Assembly: GCA_963702995.1 (NCBI GenBank)
Contig: OY969783.1
Location: 2,976,001-3,040,000, forward strand
DNA: 64,000 nucleotides
Direction: 5' to 3'
Source of the DNA: MFD04580-c1 sp963702995
GTDB lineage: Bacteria > Planctomycetota > Phycisphaerae > Tepidisphaerales > Tepidisphaeraceae
This document shows, piece by piece, positions 19,153 through 29,242 of the stretch. Under the pieces are notes generated by a model. The model searched no databases. It was not told the DNA's origin and was given only the letters and a program-made list of their open reading frames with translations. A program made the position numbers and the translations under genes. Each line of letters opens with the position of its first letter. Position 1 is the first letter of the stretch.

Positions 19153-21233
19153 ATGCCCAGCTACACCACCGCGGACATTCGCAACGTACTTCTGGTCGGT
19201 CACGGCGGCAGCGGAAAGACGTCGCTCGTAGACGCCATGCTGTTCGAAGCCAAGGCCGTCAACCGCCACGGCTCCGTCGCCGAGGGGTCCAGCTTCAGCG
19301 ACTTTGAGAAGGAGGAAAAAGAGCACAAGCACTCGATCAACGCGGCCGTCCTCCACCTGGACCACGCCGGCAAGCGCATAAACCTCATCGACGCCCCCGG
19401 CAGCCCGGACCTTCTCGGCGCCGGCCTGGCCTGCCTGCCGGCGGTGGAAACGGTCGCCGTGGTCATCAACGCACAGACCGGGATCGAGATCGTCAGCCGC
19501 CGCATGATGGACGCCGCGAAAGAGCGAAACCTCCCGCGAGCGATCATCATCAACCGATGCGTCGCGCCGGAAGTGGGCCTCGAGGCCCTGCTCAAATCGA
19601 TCCGCGAGACCTTTGGCCCCGAGTGCCTGCCGATCAACCTGCCGACCGGCGGCTGCAAAGGGGTGGTAGATTGCCTTCTTGGCAATGAAGGTGAGAGCGA
19701 CGTCGATACCGTCCGCCGCTGCCACGCGGCGATCCTCGACCAGATCGTCGAGATGGACGAGAACCTGATGGAGAAGTACCTCGGCGGAGACGAGCCCGAC
19801 TTCGCCGCCCTCCACCCCGCATTCGAAAAGGCGATGGACGAGGCCCATGTCGTCCCGATCCTCTTCACCGACGCCCGCAGCGGCATGGGCGTGAAAGCGC
19901 TCCTCGACGCGATCGCCATGCACTTCCCCAGCCCGCTGGAGGGGAACCCGCGGCCGTTCCTCACCGGATCGGGCGTTGGCGATCGCGAGAATGAGCGCCC
20001 CTTCGGCTACATCAACGACCCGGCGAAGCCGCTGCTGGCGCACGTGTTCAAAGTGTCGAGCGACCCATTTGTCGGCAAGCTCGCGATCTTCCGCGTACAC
20101 CAGGGCCGGGCGGCGGCCAACGCGCAGGTTTTCATCGGGCACAATCGGAAGGGCGTGAAGCTCGGGCACGTCTTCACGCTCCAGGGGAAGGATCACCAGG
20201 AGGTCCCGGAGATCATCGCCGGCGACATCGGCGCCGTGCCGAAGATCGAAGAGATCCACACCGGCGACGTGCTCCACGACGACCACGCGCTGGACAGCGT
20301 CCACCTCAAGCCGCTGACCTTCCCCACGCCGATGTACGGCCTGGCGATCACTCCCGAGAACCGGGCCGACGAACAGAAGATTTCCGGCGCGCTGGCGCGG
20401 CTGGCGGAGGAAGACTCGACCTTCACCTATCACACCGATCGCCAGACGCATCAGATGGTGATCAACGGCCTGGGGGAGCTGCACCTGCGGCTCGTGCTGG
20501 AGAAGCTTAAAAATCGCGGGCTGCACGTCCACTCGGAGCCGCCGAAGATCGCCTACCGAGAGACCATCACGGCGCTGGCCGAAGGCCACTACCGGCATAA
20601 AAAGCAGAGCGGCGGCGCCGGGCAGTTCGGCGAGGTTTACTTGCGCGTGGAACCGCTGAACGGCGAGTCGGCCGCCTCGACGGCGAACGGCGGGCCGGGG
20701 TTTGAATTTGTGGACGAGATCTTCGGGGGGACGATCCCCGGGCAGTTCGTGCCGGCGGTGGAGAAGGGCGTGCGCGACCTGCTCGACGGCGGCGTGATCG
20801 CCGGGTATCCGGTGCAGGATGTTCGCGTCATCGTTTATGACGGGAAGCACCACCCGGTGGACAGCAAGGAAGTCGCCTTCCGGACGGCCGGCAAGTTCGC
20901 GTTCAAAGATGCCTTCCTGAAAGCCCGTCCGGCGCTGCTGGAGCCGGTGGTCAATATGTCCGTCACGGTGCCGGAGACCAGTGTCGGCTCGATCACGGGC
21001 GATCTTGCGGGTAAGCGCGGGCGCATCCAGGGGACCGACGTTTTGCCCGGCGGGATGGCGCTGGTGAAGCGCAGGCGCCGCTTGCTGAGGTGATGCAGTA
21101 TCAATCCCAGCTCAAGAGCGTCACCGGCGGCCGCGGGAGCTTTGTCATGGAGTTAAGCCACTACGAGCCCGTCCCGCCGCAGGTCCAGCAACAGGTGGCG
21201 TCGCATTACAAGCCCAAGGCAGAAGAGGAGTAG
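19153..21233 (+). CDS. EF-G-like translational GTPase, one frame break near 21073
   Basis: A 693-residue EF-G family protein after restoring one missing base near 21072, where the reading changes from ALVKRRR to ALVK-QAPLAEVMQYQSQL. P-loop GHGGSGKT is at residues 16-23. The G3 motif reads DAPGSPD (80-86) rather than DTPGHVD, so the catalytic His is missing, and G4 reads INRC instead of NKxD. The EF-G domains III-V follow, including HYRHKKQSGGAGQFGEV and GSITGDLAGKRGRIQG. The altered motifs place it among secondary EF-G-like proteins, not the housekeeping translocase. The C-terminal end SHYEPVPPQVQQQV is typical of the family. Confidence 0.85.
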
Positions 21234-21399
21234 CCTGAAGCGCAGTCGAGGGTGGATCGCCTGAACCGGCCAGTTGGTAAACCCGGCACGATTCCCCGCC
21301 GATGATGTATCAAGCGGCCGGGGTCTTCATGCACCCTCGATCGGCCACCCAAAGGTTTACAACAGGGCGAGCGGGCAGGTGCGTCCCGGCGCTGGGTCC

Positions 21400-21780
21400 A
21401 TGAACGAAGATCAGTCACATCGCCACCTGACAGGCCCCTCCTCGCCACGGCCCCACCCTGGCGACGGAGTAGATTGCCACGTTTCGACTCGGCAAACGCC
21501 GGTGGGAGGCTCCCGCGACCAGCGCCTCACAGCGGCCGCCCTCGGTTACGGTGACGACGTCGGCGTGATGTGCATCGAACACTGGACGCTCAAGACGTGG
21601 CTCGGCGAACAACTTGGTCTTTCGCCCGCAACGCCGGACGACGAGACGCAACGGGTCTACGCCTTCCAGGCGTACCTCAATGGGTCCCCGCCCGCCCCCA
21701 TTCTCAAATCGCTAACCAAAGGCGGCCTGCGGCTGACGCGCCTCCGCGAACAGGCCCAGTCGTTCCTCCGCCCGGGCTAA
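21400..21780 (+). CDS. Hypothetical small protein
   Basis: A short frame of about 126 residues from the ATG at 21400; the frame is open from 21274, and 21568 is another possible start. The last 70 residues (MCIEHWTLKTWLGEQLGLSP onward) look folded, the first half does not. No domain recognised. A perfect hairpin begins at the last base of its stop codon, which supports a real transcript ending here. Start and coding status are uncertain. Confidence 0.4.
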   Translation: MNEDQSHRHLTGPSSPRPHPGDGVDCHVSTRQTPVGGSRDQRLTAAALGYGDDVGVMCIEHWTLKTWLGEQLGLSPATPDDETQRVYAFQAYLNGSPPAPILKSLTKGGLRLTRLREQAQSFLRPG

Positions 21781-21804
21781 AGAAAGGGGAGTCTCCCCTT
21801 TCTT
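21780..21804 (+). terminator. Perfect hairpin at the stop codon of the small gene
   Basis: An 11-bp perfect stem (AAGAAAGGGGA / TCCCCTTTCTT) with a 3-base loop. The right arm ends in TTTCTT, giving it an intrinsic-terminator look in either direction. Confidence 0.6.
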
Positions 21805-21867
21805 GGCGCCCGCGTTTCAAATCGGTTAGCACTCGAACAGGTGGCGTGGGCGTTGCCTTGGTCGGGC

Positions 21868-22206
21868 ATGGACATCAATGATCGCCTTTTTGTCGAGATT
21901 CACCCCCTTGAGACAGCCCACTCGCCTCATCCCCATCCGATCAAGGATGGCCGCTTCGATCCGGCCTATGTGTATAAGGTCCTGGGCGTCTACAACCCGT
22001 CGGAAACGAGCGAGTGCTACTTCATGCTGTCAAACCTTGAACGGCAGATCTGGTTCATCCCGCAGCGGCATCTGCTCGCCTATCGACTGATCGATTCAGA
22101 CGCATTCTTCCTCCCAAAAGACGAGCCCGCTTCAGTTCTGCCGATCAACGGCCGCTCCACGACGAACCGGAGCGAATCACGGCTGACAGGCGTGGCGAAC
22201 GGTTGA
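21868..22206 (+). CDS. Hypothetical protein
   Basis: A 112-residue soluble protein starting at the ATG at 21868 (frame open from 21841). The core YVYKVLGVYNPSETSECYFMLSN and IWFIPQRHLLAYRLID looks like a small beta-rich domain. No family recognised. It lies 43 bases upstream of the GH43 gene on the same strand and could be co-transcribed with it. The C-terminal 20 residues are polar and probably disordered. Confidence 0.55.
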   Translation: MDINDRLFVEIHPLETAHSPHPHPIKDGRFDPAYVYKVLGVYNPSETSECYFMLSNLERQIWFIPQRHLLAYRLIDSDAFFLPKDEPASVLPINGRSTTNRSESRLTGVANG

Positions 22207-22249
22207 ACGCCCCTTCCCCGTTCCCGACGCATCGCCTATACGTAACGCC

Positions 22250-23278
22250 ATGGCGACTTCCACGCACCCCTACGAAAACCCGGTCTACTCGGGCTACTTT
22301 GCCGACCCTGCTGTGATCCGAGCCAGCGACGGCGTTTATTACGCCTACGGGACCGGCCATGGCCCGGAGAATGACGGCCGCCAGTTCCCGATCCTTCGAT
22401 CGACCGACTTCTTCCACTGGGACTATGTGGGTGGCGCGCTGCCGAACCTGCCCGTCGAGCAGAGTGAGACGGGTGAGCCCTTCCACGCCTACTGGGCGCC
22501 CGAAGTGGCCGAGCGAAACGGCAAGTTTTACCTGTACTACTCGGCGGGCAGCGGCGGCCGCGACGAAACCCACCGTCTCCGCGTCGCTGTGAGTGACACG
22601 CCCACCGGCCCGTTCGCCGATTTGGGGCGAATCCAGCTTCCCGGGGTTTTTGCCGACACCTTCGCGATCGATGCCCACCCTTTTCGCGACCCGGCCTCGG
22701 GCAAGTGGTATCTCTTCTTCGCGACGGACTTCTTCACCGACCGCGTCGGAACAGGCACGGCGGCCGTCGAATTGGCCGGAGACATGCGGACCCCTGTCGG
22801 GACGGCGGTCACCATCCTGCGGGCCAGCTCCGACTGGATGATTTACGAACGCGATCGGCCGCTCTACGGGAAGACGTGGAACGCCTGGCACACGGTGGAA
22901 GGCCCGTTTGTCTGGTATCACCCGGACTCCTCAGGCGCAGGCCGCTACTACTGCTTTTATTCAGGTGGGAACTGGCAGACTTCCGCTTACGGCGTCGGCT
23001 TCGGCGTCGCCGACAGCCCGCTGGGCCCGTATCGGGACGACTGGAACCGTCAGGGGCCCAGCGTCCTTTGCGGCGTCGAGGGGAAGGTCCTGGGCCCGGG
23101 GCACAACTCCGTCGCCTTCGGCCCGGACGGCAAGACCGAATACCTCGTCTACCACGCCTGGGACGCGGGCCGCACCGCCCGCCGCATGTTCGTGGACCCG
23201 CTCACCTGGGTCGAGGACGGGGCCGGTCACCTGAGCCCCCGATGCCAGGGGCCGACGTTCGGCGGTGCGACACCCTGA
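22250..23278 (+). CDS. Glycoside hydrolase family 43 protein
   Basis: A 342-residue GH43-type five-bladed propeller (arabinosidase/xylosidase class). The three expected acidic residues are visible: the catalytic base Asp in YFADPAVIRA, the pKa-tuning Asp in AIDAHPFRDP, and the general acid Glu in TVEGPFVWYH. WAPEVAERNGKFYLYYSAG and GPGHNSVAFGPDGKTEYLVYHAW are typical blades. No signal peptide is present, so it probably works inside the cell on imported oligosaccharides, or its export signal was missed. It would release arabinose or xylose units from plant hemicellulose. No sugar transporter is adjacent. Confidence 0.92.
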   Translation: MATSTHPYENPVYSGYFADPAVIRASDGVYYAYGTGHGPENDGRQFPILRSTDFFHWDYVGGALPNLPVEQSETGEPFHAYWAPEVAERNGKFYLYYSAGSGGRDETHRLRVAVSDTPTGPFADLGRIQLPGVFADTFAIDAHPFRDPASGKWYLFFATDFFTDRVGTGTAAVELAGDMRTPVGTAVTILRASSDWMIYERDRPLYGKTWNAWHTVEGPFVWYHPDSSGAGRYYCFYSGGNWQTSAYGVGFGVADSPLGPYRDDWNRQGPSVLCGVEGKVLGPGHNSVAFGPDGKTEYLVYHAWDAGRTARRMFVDPLTWVEDGAGHLSPRCQGPTFGGATP

Positions 23279-23350
23279 CTTGCGACCCAGGTATCGCATC
23301 AACGCCACCATCCCGACAGACGAAACGTCCAACAGCGGGTTGGCGAGCGG

Positions 23351-24294
23351 TCACTGGTCCAATCGCCAGAGCGGCACCGGGTACAGCTTCAGATTGGCAA
23401 GCGAGAAAGTGTTGGTCGCCTTGCCCCCGATGTTCGCGTCGCCGATCCCGCCGGGGAGGTCTGCTGTCTTGAACGTTTCGCAGTGGCCGTCGAAGAAAAG
23501 GATATTCTGGACGTGCTCTTGTTATGCCGGGCGTTAATGCGGTTCGCGTTGGTCGTTTGAATGTTCCCTCCAAGGCCGTCGAAAATGAACGCGAGCTCGG
23601 TCGGCTTGTGAATCTCGGTGATCTTGCAAAGCGCAGGCGATCGCCCGCTGGGCGCTGGCGGGTCACCGGGCCAGCGGCGCGAAGGAACCTCATAGTTCCA
23701 GCCGCTCGTCCCGTTGATCCCGTACCAGCAGTCCACCTTGATCGTCGTGTCAAAGAACTTGGAGGTGAAGTCCACCCCCTTCGTCCCTTCGCCGTCGGTT
23801 CGGCTGGCGGGGAGGCCGTTGGTCACATTGCTGGAGCCCAGGACGTCGTTGTTCCCGGACGGGCACTTGAAAACGCTCGGCTGGCTGTTCGGCTGCCCGG
23901 TCGCGTTGAACGGGGAGGGCAAGTACTTGTAGGCCACGAGGATCGTCGCCCAGGACTCAACCGTTGAATATCCGTTGGCCGACGGCGGCGTGGTCGTATC
24001 AAGATAGTCCATCGGGACCACCTGACCTTTGAAGTCGCTAAGGTACCCTTGGTGCCCAATCCCGATCTGACGGAGGTTACTCAGGCAAGTCACAGTCTGC
24101 GCCCGTTGCCGTGCGCCTGCCAGCGTCGGTAGAAGGATCGAAACGAGCAGTGCGATGATCCCGATCACAACCAGAAGCTCAACCAGCGTAAACGCGCCAC
24201 GCGCCGCCGAACGGGCACTGGAGGGTGAGAGAGTGGTTGAGGGGTTGGACGACGCCGCGCGCCAGCGACGGGACGGCCCGGGATTGCAAGCCAT
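23351..24294 (-). CDS. Planctomycete-type pseudopilin (prepilin-like), one frame break near 23515
   Basis: A type II secretion/type IV pilin-like protein of 314 residues. The prepilin motif ARGAFTLVELLVVIGIIAL, with the cleavage Gly, Phe and Glu+5, is followed by the conserved CLSNLRQIGIGHQGY of planctomycete major pseudopilins. A start at 24294 (MACNPG) is chosen; it leaves a longish basic leader of about 32 residues. One missing base near 23513-23518 hides the C terminus. Repaired, it continues NILFFDGHCETF and ends LANLKLYPVPLW, the usual family finish. A GspE-type ATPase is encoded about 850 bases away on the opposite strand. Confidence 0.85.
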
Positions 24295-24679
24295 GGGAAG
24301 CTCCAACAGAGCAGGGCAGCGGCGGGCTCTGAACCGAGCCCAGCCGCGATCACGCATGCGAACAGTTCGCGGCCACAAGAGACGTGAGACGTCCATCGTC
24401 TGAAGGCTGCCCCATTGTTACCAAATCTCAACCTCGATCGCTACCGCCAAGGGTCGGTTAACGGCGATCCTGCCCAAGCAAATGCACCGGCACCCCTCGT
24501 GAGGAGGCGCGGCGAGGCGGATCGAATGATATAACCGCGATAAGCCCGGTTAAACATTCTGTTAGGGACCGCGCGTGACGGCAGTCGCGGCCCATAATGT
24601 CGCCAGTCGTGGGGCGGGCGGCGAGAGCAACATCGGCAGCGTGCCGCGGGCGGGCATTTTTCGCGAACAACTGCCAGAA
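24295..24679. other. Divergent control region between pseudopilin and STAS genes
   Basis: About 385 bases with no convincing frame. It is somewhat AT-richer around 24408-24432 and 24525-24560 (GATATAACCGCG, GGTTAAACATTCTGTTAGG), which may hold divergent promoters. No defined operator was identified. Confidence 0.4.
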
Positions 24680-25149
24680 ATGGGAGAAGATCCTTTGGCC
24701 AGCAAAATTCATCTCGTCTCCGCGGGCTCTGACGGGCTCGTGCGCGTCGCCGCCGACGGCAACATCACCAGTGACGACACGCGCGGCGGCGTCAATCTCT
24801 TCGCCGCGGCGCTGGCCCGCTCTGGGCCGGGAGCAGGGTCGTGCTGGACTTCTCGAAAGTACAATTCATCGATTCGTCCGCGATCGGCTGGCTGATCCAG
24901 TCGGCCCGCGAGTTCAAGGCGCGCGGCGGCGGCCTGGTGGTTCATTCCATCGTTCCGCGCGTCAGACAGATGTTTGACATGCTCAAGATCGGCTTCATCG
25001 TGCCGCTCGTCATCGACGAGGCTGCCGCGCGGGAACAATTCCTGGCGCCGGTGGCGCCCGCGAGAACGCCCAACGGCTCGCCGGTCGCCGGCGGCATGGA
25101 AGGGCCTCGGGCTGTCGTCGAAGGCGCCAGCGGAGGGAACAGCCAGTGA
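24680..25149 (+). CDS. STAS-domain protein (anti-sigma factor antagonist-like), one frame break near 24835
   Basis: A 156-residue protein after restoring one base around 24829-24840. Residues 8-115 form a STAS fold: LVRVAADGNITSDDTR, VVLDFSKVQFIDSSAIGWLIQ with the DSS motif whose Ser is the usual phosphorylation site, and a C-terminal helix (QMFDMLKIGFIVPLVID). SpoIIAA/RsbV relatives bind anti-sigma kinases or act in partner switches. Its stop overlaps the GTG start of the GspE-type ATPase gene (GTGA at 25146-25149), so translation is likely coupled. This links a partner-switch protein to a secretion/pilus ATPase. The C-terminal 30 residues are disordered. Confidence 0.8.
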
Positions 25150-26534
25150 ACAGCAGCAACCTGAACCCACTCAACTTATTTCAAACCCTCGCGGCCCTGC
25201 GCGGCGAGGGGCGCCCGCCGCGGTCGCCCGCGATGATGCCTGGCGCCCGCCCAGGCCTCGACCCGTTCGGGCCTGACGTCAACGGGCTCATGCCGGAACA
25301 GGCCGTCTCCAGGTTCATCCGGTATGCGATTGACCTTGGCGCGAGCGATCTCTACTTCGTCGCCAACGCCGGCAACGTCGGCGCGCTCGTGCGCCATCTG
25401 GGCCTGGTCCGTCCGATCGGCGCGATGCCGAGCGACGTGGGCCGCCGCGCGTTAGCCTATATCAAGACCAACGCCCGGATCGATACGACCGAGCGGCGCC
25501 GCCCGCTCGACGGCCGCTGGGATTTCGACACGCTTACCGAACGATCCGAACGGGACGGCACGCCGACACCGGTTGAAGCGGGCGTCCCTTCGCGCGTGGT
25601 GGACCTTCGCATCAGCGTCATCCCCACGCTCTACGGCGAAGACTTTGCCATTCGGCTTCTTCGCCGCGACACGAAGCTGATCGGCCTGGAGTCGCTCGGG
25701 TTCTCCGACGAACAGTTCGGGCATTACCAGACGATGCTCGAGAGCCCCAGCGGCCTGATTCTCATCACCGGGCCCACCGGGTCGGGCAAGACGGCGACGC
25801 TCTATGCGTCGCTCGTTTCGCTCGCCCACAGCGGCCCGGGCGGGATGCGGAAGATCAACACCATTGAGGACCCGATCGAATTCTCGATCGAGGGGCTGCG
25901 GCAATCCCAGGTCAATACGGTGATCGGGCTGACGTTCGCCGAGATGCTGCGCGGCGTCCTGCGACAGAGCCCCGACGTGATCATGGTCGGCGAGATCCGC
26001 GACCCGGAAACCGCGGAGACGGCGGTCCTCGCCGCCAACTCCGGCGTCCTGGTCTTCGCGACCCTTCACGCCCCTCGCGCCGCAGGCGCGGTGCAATCAA
26101 TGCGCAGCCTCGGCAACCACCCCCACTTCCTCGCGACCAGCCTGCGCGGCGTGATCGCCCAGCGGCTCGTCCGCACGCTCTGCTCCAAGTGCCGCATCCC
26201 GTTCGATATCAGCGACGCGCCGCACGTGTTCGAAGAAGTCAGGTCCCTCCTGCACGGCGACGAGGGAAAGACGCTGTACGCCTCGGCCGGTTGCCCGGCC
26301 TGCAACATGACTGGTTATGCCGGGCGCACGGGCGTCTATGAATTGATGCCGATCGACCCCGCGATCCGCGACCTGATCGCCGCGAACGAGCCGGCGGCCG
26401 CCATTCATACCAAGGCCGTCGAGCATGGCATGCTCGACTTCCGCCGCAGCGCCCTGCTGAAAGTCGCCCGCGGCATCACCAGCACCGAAGAAGTCTTCCG
26501 GATCATCCCGACCGAGCAATTGGTCAACGTGTAG
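25146..26534 (+). CDS. GspE/PilB-type secretion ATPase
   Basis: A 462-residue hexameric ATPase that powers type II secretion or type IV pilus assembly from the cytoplasmic side. It has Walker A GPTGSGKT (209-216), the Asp box (NTIEDPIEF, 238-246), Walker B DVIMVGEIRDPETAETA (277-293), the His box (FATLHAP) and a zinc module with C346-x2-C349 and C383-x2-C386. The N1 domain of classical GspE is absent, and an unstructured Pro-rich stretch takes its place. The start is GTG, overlapping the STAS stop codon. No GspF/PilC gene follows; YjbQ is next. Together with the pseudopilin at 23351-24294 it suggests a small secretion-related locus. Confidence 0.93.
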   Translation: MNSSNLNPLNLFQTLAALRGEGRPPRSPAMMPGARPGLDPFGPDVNGLMPEQAVSRFIRYAIDLGASDLYFVANAGNVGALVRHLGLVRPIGAMPSDVGRRALAYIKTNARIDTTERRRPLDGRWDFDTLTERSERDGTPTPVEAGVPSRVVDLRISVIPTLYGEDFAIRLLRRDTKLIGLESLGFSDEQFGHYQTMLESPSGLILITGPTGSGKTATLYASLVSLAHSGPGGMRKINTIEDPIEFSIEGLRQSQVNTVIGLTFAEMLRGVLRQSPDVIMVGEIRDPETAETAVLAANSGVLVFATLHAPRAAGAVQSMRSLGNHPHFLATSLRGVIAQRLVRTLCSKCRIPFDISDAPHVFEEVRSLLHGDEGKTLYASAGCPACNMTGYAGRTGVYELMPIDPAIRDLIAANEPAAAIHTKAVEHGMLDFRRSALLKVARGITSTEEVFRIIPTEQLVNV

Positions 26535-26602
26535 GGCGGCGGGAAGACAGGGAAGGCCCCCGCCGGCACGCGTGCCGCGCGGGGCGGTACGTTCGACAGC
26601 GC

Positions 26603-27022
26603 ATGAAGCACCTTCGCAAAGAACTCTGGTTTAACACGCCCCAGCGGCGCGATTACCTGAACATCACGGGGCAAATTCAGGCGCTGGTCATCGAGAGCGG
26701 CGTTCAGCACGGCTTGTGCCTCGTCAACGCGATGCACATCACCGCCAGCGTCTATATCAATGACGACGAACCGGGGCTGATCAGCGACTACGACGACTGG
26801 CTCGAGCGCCTCGCCCCCCACGCGCCCACGTCACAATACCGCCACAATCAGACCGGCGAAGACAACGCCGACGCGCACCTGAAGCGGCACCTGATGGGCC
26901 GCGAGGCGGTCGTCGCGATAACGGACGGAAAGCTCGACTTCGGCCCCTGGGAGCAGATCTTCTACGCCGAATTCGACGGCCGCCGACGCAAACGGGTTCT
27001 GGTGAAGATCATCGGGGAGTGA
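26603..27022 (+). CDS. yjbQ: YjbQ/UPF0047 family protein
   Basis: A 139-residue protein of the UPF0047 family (YjbQ, annotated as a secondary thiamine-phosphate synthase). The family signature is nearly complete: MHITASVYIND, SQYRHNQTGEDNADAHLKRH and the ending LDFGPWEQIFYAEFDG. Length equals the family norm. It follows the GspE gene by 68 bases and is likely soluble and cytoplasmic. The in vivo role is not settled. Confidence 0.94.
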   Translation: MKHLRKELWFNTPQRRDYLNITGQIQALVIESGVQHGLCLVNAMHITASVYINDDEPGLISDYDDWLERLAPHAPTSQYRHNQTGEDNADAHLKRHLMGREAVVAITDGKLDFGPWEQIFYAEFDGRRRKRVLVKIIGE

Positions 27023-27045
27023 TCCCTGGGCGATCTGCTCGCCCT

Positions 27046-27927
27046 TCATCTGCCGCCAATCAGGATCAACGTCGCTCCGACCGCCATGATGGCCGCCCCA
27101 ATCATCCGCTTGACGAAATTCCCTTCCTTGAAGACGCCGCGGCCAAGCAGCACGCCCAGGATGATCGACGTCTGGAAGAGCCCCAGCACGGACGCCGCAG
27201 GCATCGATCCCAGCGCGACGAGCGTGGTCAACTGCATCAGCCCCGTGGTGGTGACCAGCGCGGTTCGACTGCCCGGCTGCGACCGCAGCGTGGCGGCCGC
27301 GAGGATCATCCGCCGCCAGCCGGACAGGAGCAGCGCCGCCGGCAGCGAGACGACCAGACCCCCGATACACCAGCCGACGAACGCCGTCAGCGGCGTTGAC
27401 AGGTGGACCGCCTTCTCCAGAAAGATCGCTTCCGTCGCCGAAAGGATCAGGGCCGCCAGGCGATAGCGAACCCCCCGATCTTCCAGCAACCGAAGGAGAG
27501 ACGCCCGACGCCGAACCCCCGCCGTCCTGTCTACCAGGAAGTAGCTCCCGGCGACGGTCAGGCCGATTCCAAGGATCGCCCAGAGGCCCGGGCGCTCGTG
27601 GAGGACGAGAGCGCCGACAACAAGGCTGACGACCGGTTTGAACGCGTTGATCGGCCCGAGGATCGACAAGTCAGAAACGCCTAAGGCGTGTACAATCAAG
27701 GCGTTACTCGACACCGCGAGCAGAACGCAGAAGGCGACGTTGCTCAAAAAGCCTGGCGCCGCCGGCGGCAGTTGCCAAAGCACGGGAAGGCAGCCGATCG
27801 CGAGCAGGCCTTGCACGTCGAAAATGATAACGATGGGATCGATCGATCGGGCGGCCAGCAGCTTCTGGAACACGTTCGATAAGGGATTGGCAACAATCCG
27901 AATGAGAATGCACGCCCAGAAGAACAT
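27046..27927 (-). CDS. EamA-family (DMT) transporter
   Basis: A 293-residue integral membrane protein with about ten predicted helices in two halves, as in the drug/metabolite transporter superfamily. The first half ends GPINAFKPVVSLVVGALVLHERPG, the second ends ASVLGLFQTSIILGVLLGRGVFKEGNFVKRMIGA; these are the two EamA repeats with the conserved E-rich short loop. Substrate unknown. It is convergent with yjbQ, with 23 bases between their ends. Confidence 0.85.
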   Translation of the reverse strand: MFFWACILIRIVANPLSNVFQKLLAARSIDPIVIIFDVQGLLAIGCLPVLWQLPPAAPGFLSNVAFCVLLAVSSNALIVHALGVSDLSILGPINAFKPVVSLVVGALVLHERPGLWAILGIGLTVAGSYFLVDRTAGVRRRASLLRLLEDRGVRYRLAALILSATEAIFLEKAVHLSTPLTAFVGWCIGGLVVSLPAALLLSGWRRMILAAATLRSQPGSRTALVTTTGLMQLTTLVALGSMPAASVLGLFQTSIILGVLLGRGVFKEGNFVKRMIGAAIMAVGATLILIGGR

Positions 27928-28146
27928 GCCGAGTTATCCCACGCGCCTCGAACGAACGCGATACCTTCTGCGACACAAGGGCTTACAGATCACCCCGATG
28001 GGTTGATCAGCCAGTCGCGGCGGCCGCCCTCGCCCGTCACACGATCATGGGTCGATACGAATAAGATCCAAATGTTTCGATGATTCATTATCGGAATGAC
28101 CGGATATGAACCCCACTGCAAAGACCTTTCCGATGAGGCGGCCGTC

Positions 28147-28791
28147 ATGACCCTGGAGCCGCCAACCAACGACGCTTCCACGTTGCCTGCCGGTGACCTG
28201 GCCGCCGCTGCTCCATCGGTCGAGCATTCGGCCTTTCCGGAGCCCAATTTCGGCGGGGCGACACCCGTCGGAGTTTCCCCCCGAACGAACTGGTTCTTGA
28301 TTGGGGCCTTCTTTCTCGTCATCGCCGTGGCGGCCGCCGGCTATTGGGCGTGGGATCGGAACAAGCGGTATACGGCGAAGGAGAGCTTTCACGCTGAAGC
28401 CGTCCGCCTGATGACCCACGCGTCGCGAGCGGACATGGACAGCGCGATTGGCGACCGGGGCGTCGTGTTGACCGCGAAAGACGGCGGCTGGATCGCCATC
28501 CGCTATGGCGGCTCTGACGAAGAGCCCGTCTGGTCCGAGTCCGTCGCGCGAGACAGCAGCGGCGCGTGGCTCACCTGCGAACGGCGTTTCGACCGCTCGC
28601 TGCGGATGTACCAGGCCGACAAGCTGCGTCGCGACGAAGACCTGGCGCGCGGGCTCCCGGCGCAATGGGCCAGGCCCAATTTCCTGTGGCGCAACTACAA
28701 TCGCTCCCTGGACGAAGTCGAATCATGCGCCACGCTCGACGCGGCACGCGACCGTCTCCAGAAGATGGGATTCCACGCGCTGACGCCTTGA
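28147..28791 (+). CDS. Single-pass membrane protein of unknown function
   Basis: A 214-residue protein with a disordered, acidic N terminus (1-50), one transmembrane helix (WFLIGAFFLVIAVAAAGYWAW, about 53-73) and a basic-then-mixed C-terminal domain of 140 residues probably on the outer face. No family recognised. The frame opens at 28096; the ATG at 28147 is chosen for the GATGAGG sequence upstream. A strong terminator follows at 28851-28881. Confidence 0.6.
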   Translation: MTLEPPTNDASTLPAGDLAAAAPSVEHSAFPEPNFGGATPVGVSPRTNWFLIGAFFLVIAVAAAGYWAWDRNKRYTAKESFHAEAVRLMTHASRADMDSAIGDRGVVLTAKDGGWIAIRYGGSDEEPVWSESVARDSSGAWLTCERRFDRSLRMYQADKLRRDEDLARGLPAQWARPNFLWRNYNRSLDEVESCATLDAARDRLQKMGFHALTP

Positions 28792-29242
28792 GGCGACGGC
28801 CTTGGCCATCAATGGCGGATCCGAATCCGCGCCAGATTTAATTGATTTGAGCGGGGCAGCCGGCCCATCCGGCTGCCCCGCTTCTTTGTTATCCCTCGCC
28901 CCGCGGGGCCGCAGGGCCTCATTTCCGGCCGGGTATCCGTTTTCATCGGCGATGAGTCCGGCGAGACGCACTGGCCGCGCGTCACAGGCGTGGCCATCTT
29001 CTTTGCAAGCCGCTGCACGGCTCAAAAGGCGGCCCGGCAACTTTCCCGGGGAGGCCGGCATTGCGGTTGGCCCTTCGCGTCGAGCCGACGAGGACGCCGG
29101 CGTTTTCAAAAAGCGTTGCCCCAGCCTGAGTTGCAGTTATCATTTTAGAGATCTTGCCCGCGGCCGAACCGTTGCCTTCCCGCTTCGTGCGTGGTGCGGA
29201 ATGACCCGGCGCTGAAGCGGGCCGCATTGCGAGGGTACTGGT
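28792..29242. other. Intergenic region with strong terminator, otherwise empty
   Basis: Apart from the hairpin at 28851-28881 no supported feature is seen. A 137-codon plus-strand frame through it runs straight across the terminator and has no protein character. Confidence 0.5.
28851..28881 (+). terminator. Intrinsic terminator
   Basis: A 13-bp perfect GC-rich stem (GCGGGGCAGCCGG / CCGGCTGCCCCGC), 5-base loop, then TTCTTTGTTAT. Ends the gene at 28147-28791. Confidence 0.85.

Noticed and set aside
19009..20853. 614-codon minus-strand frame
   Set aside because: Antisense to the EF-G-like gene; no domain.
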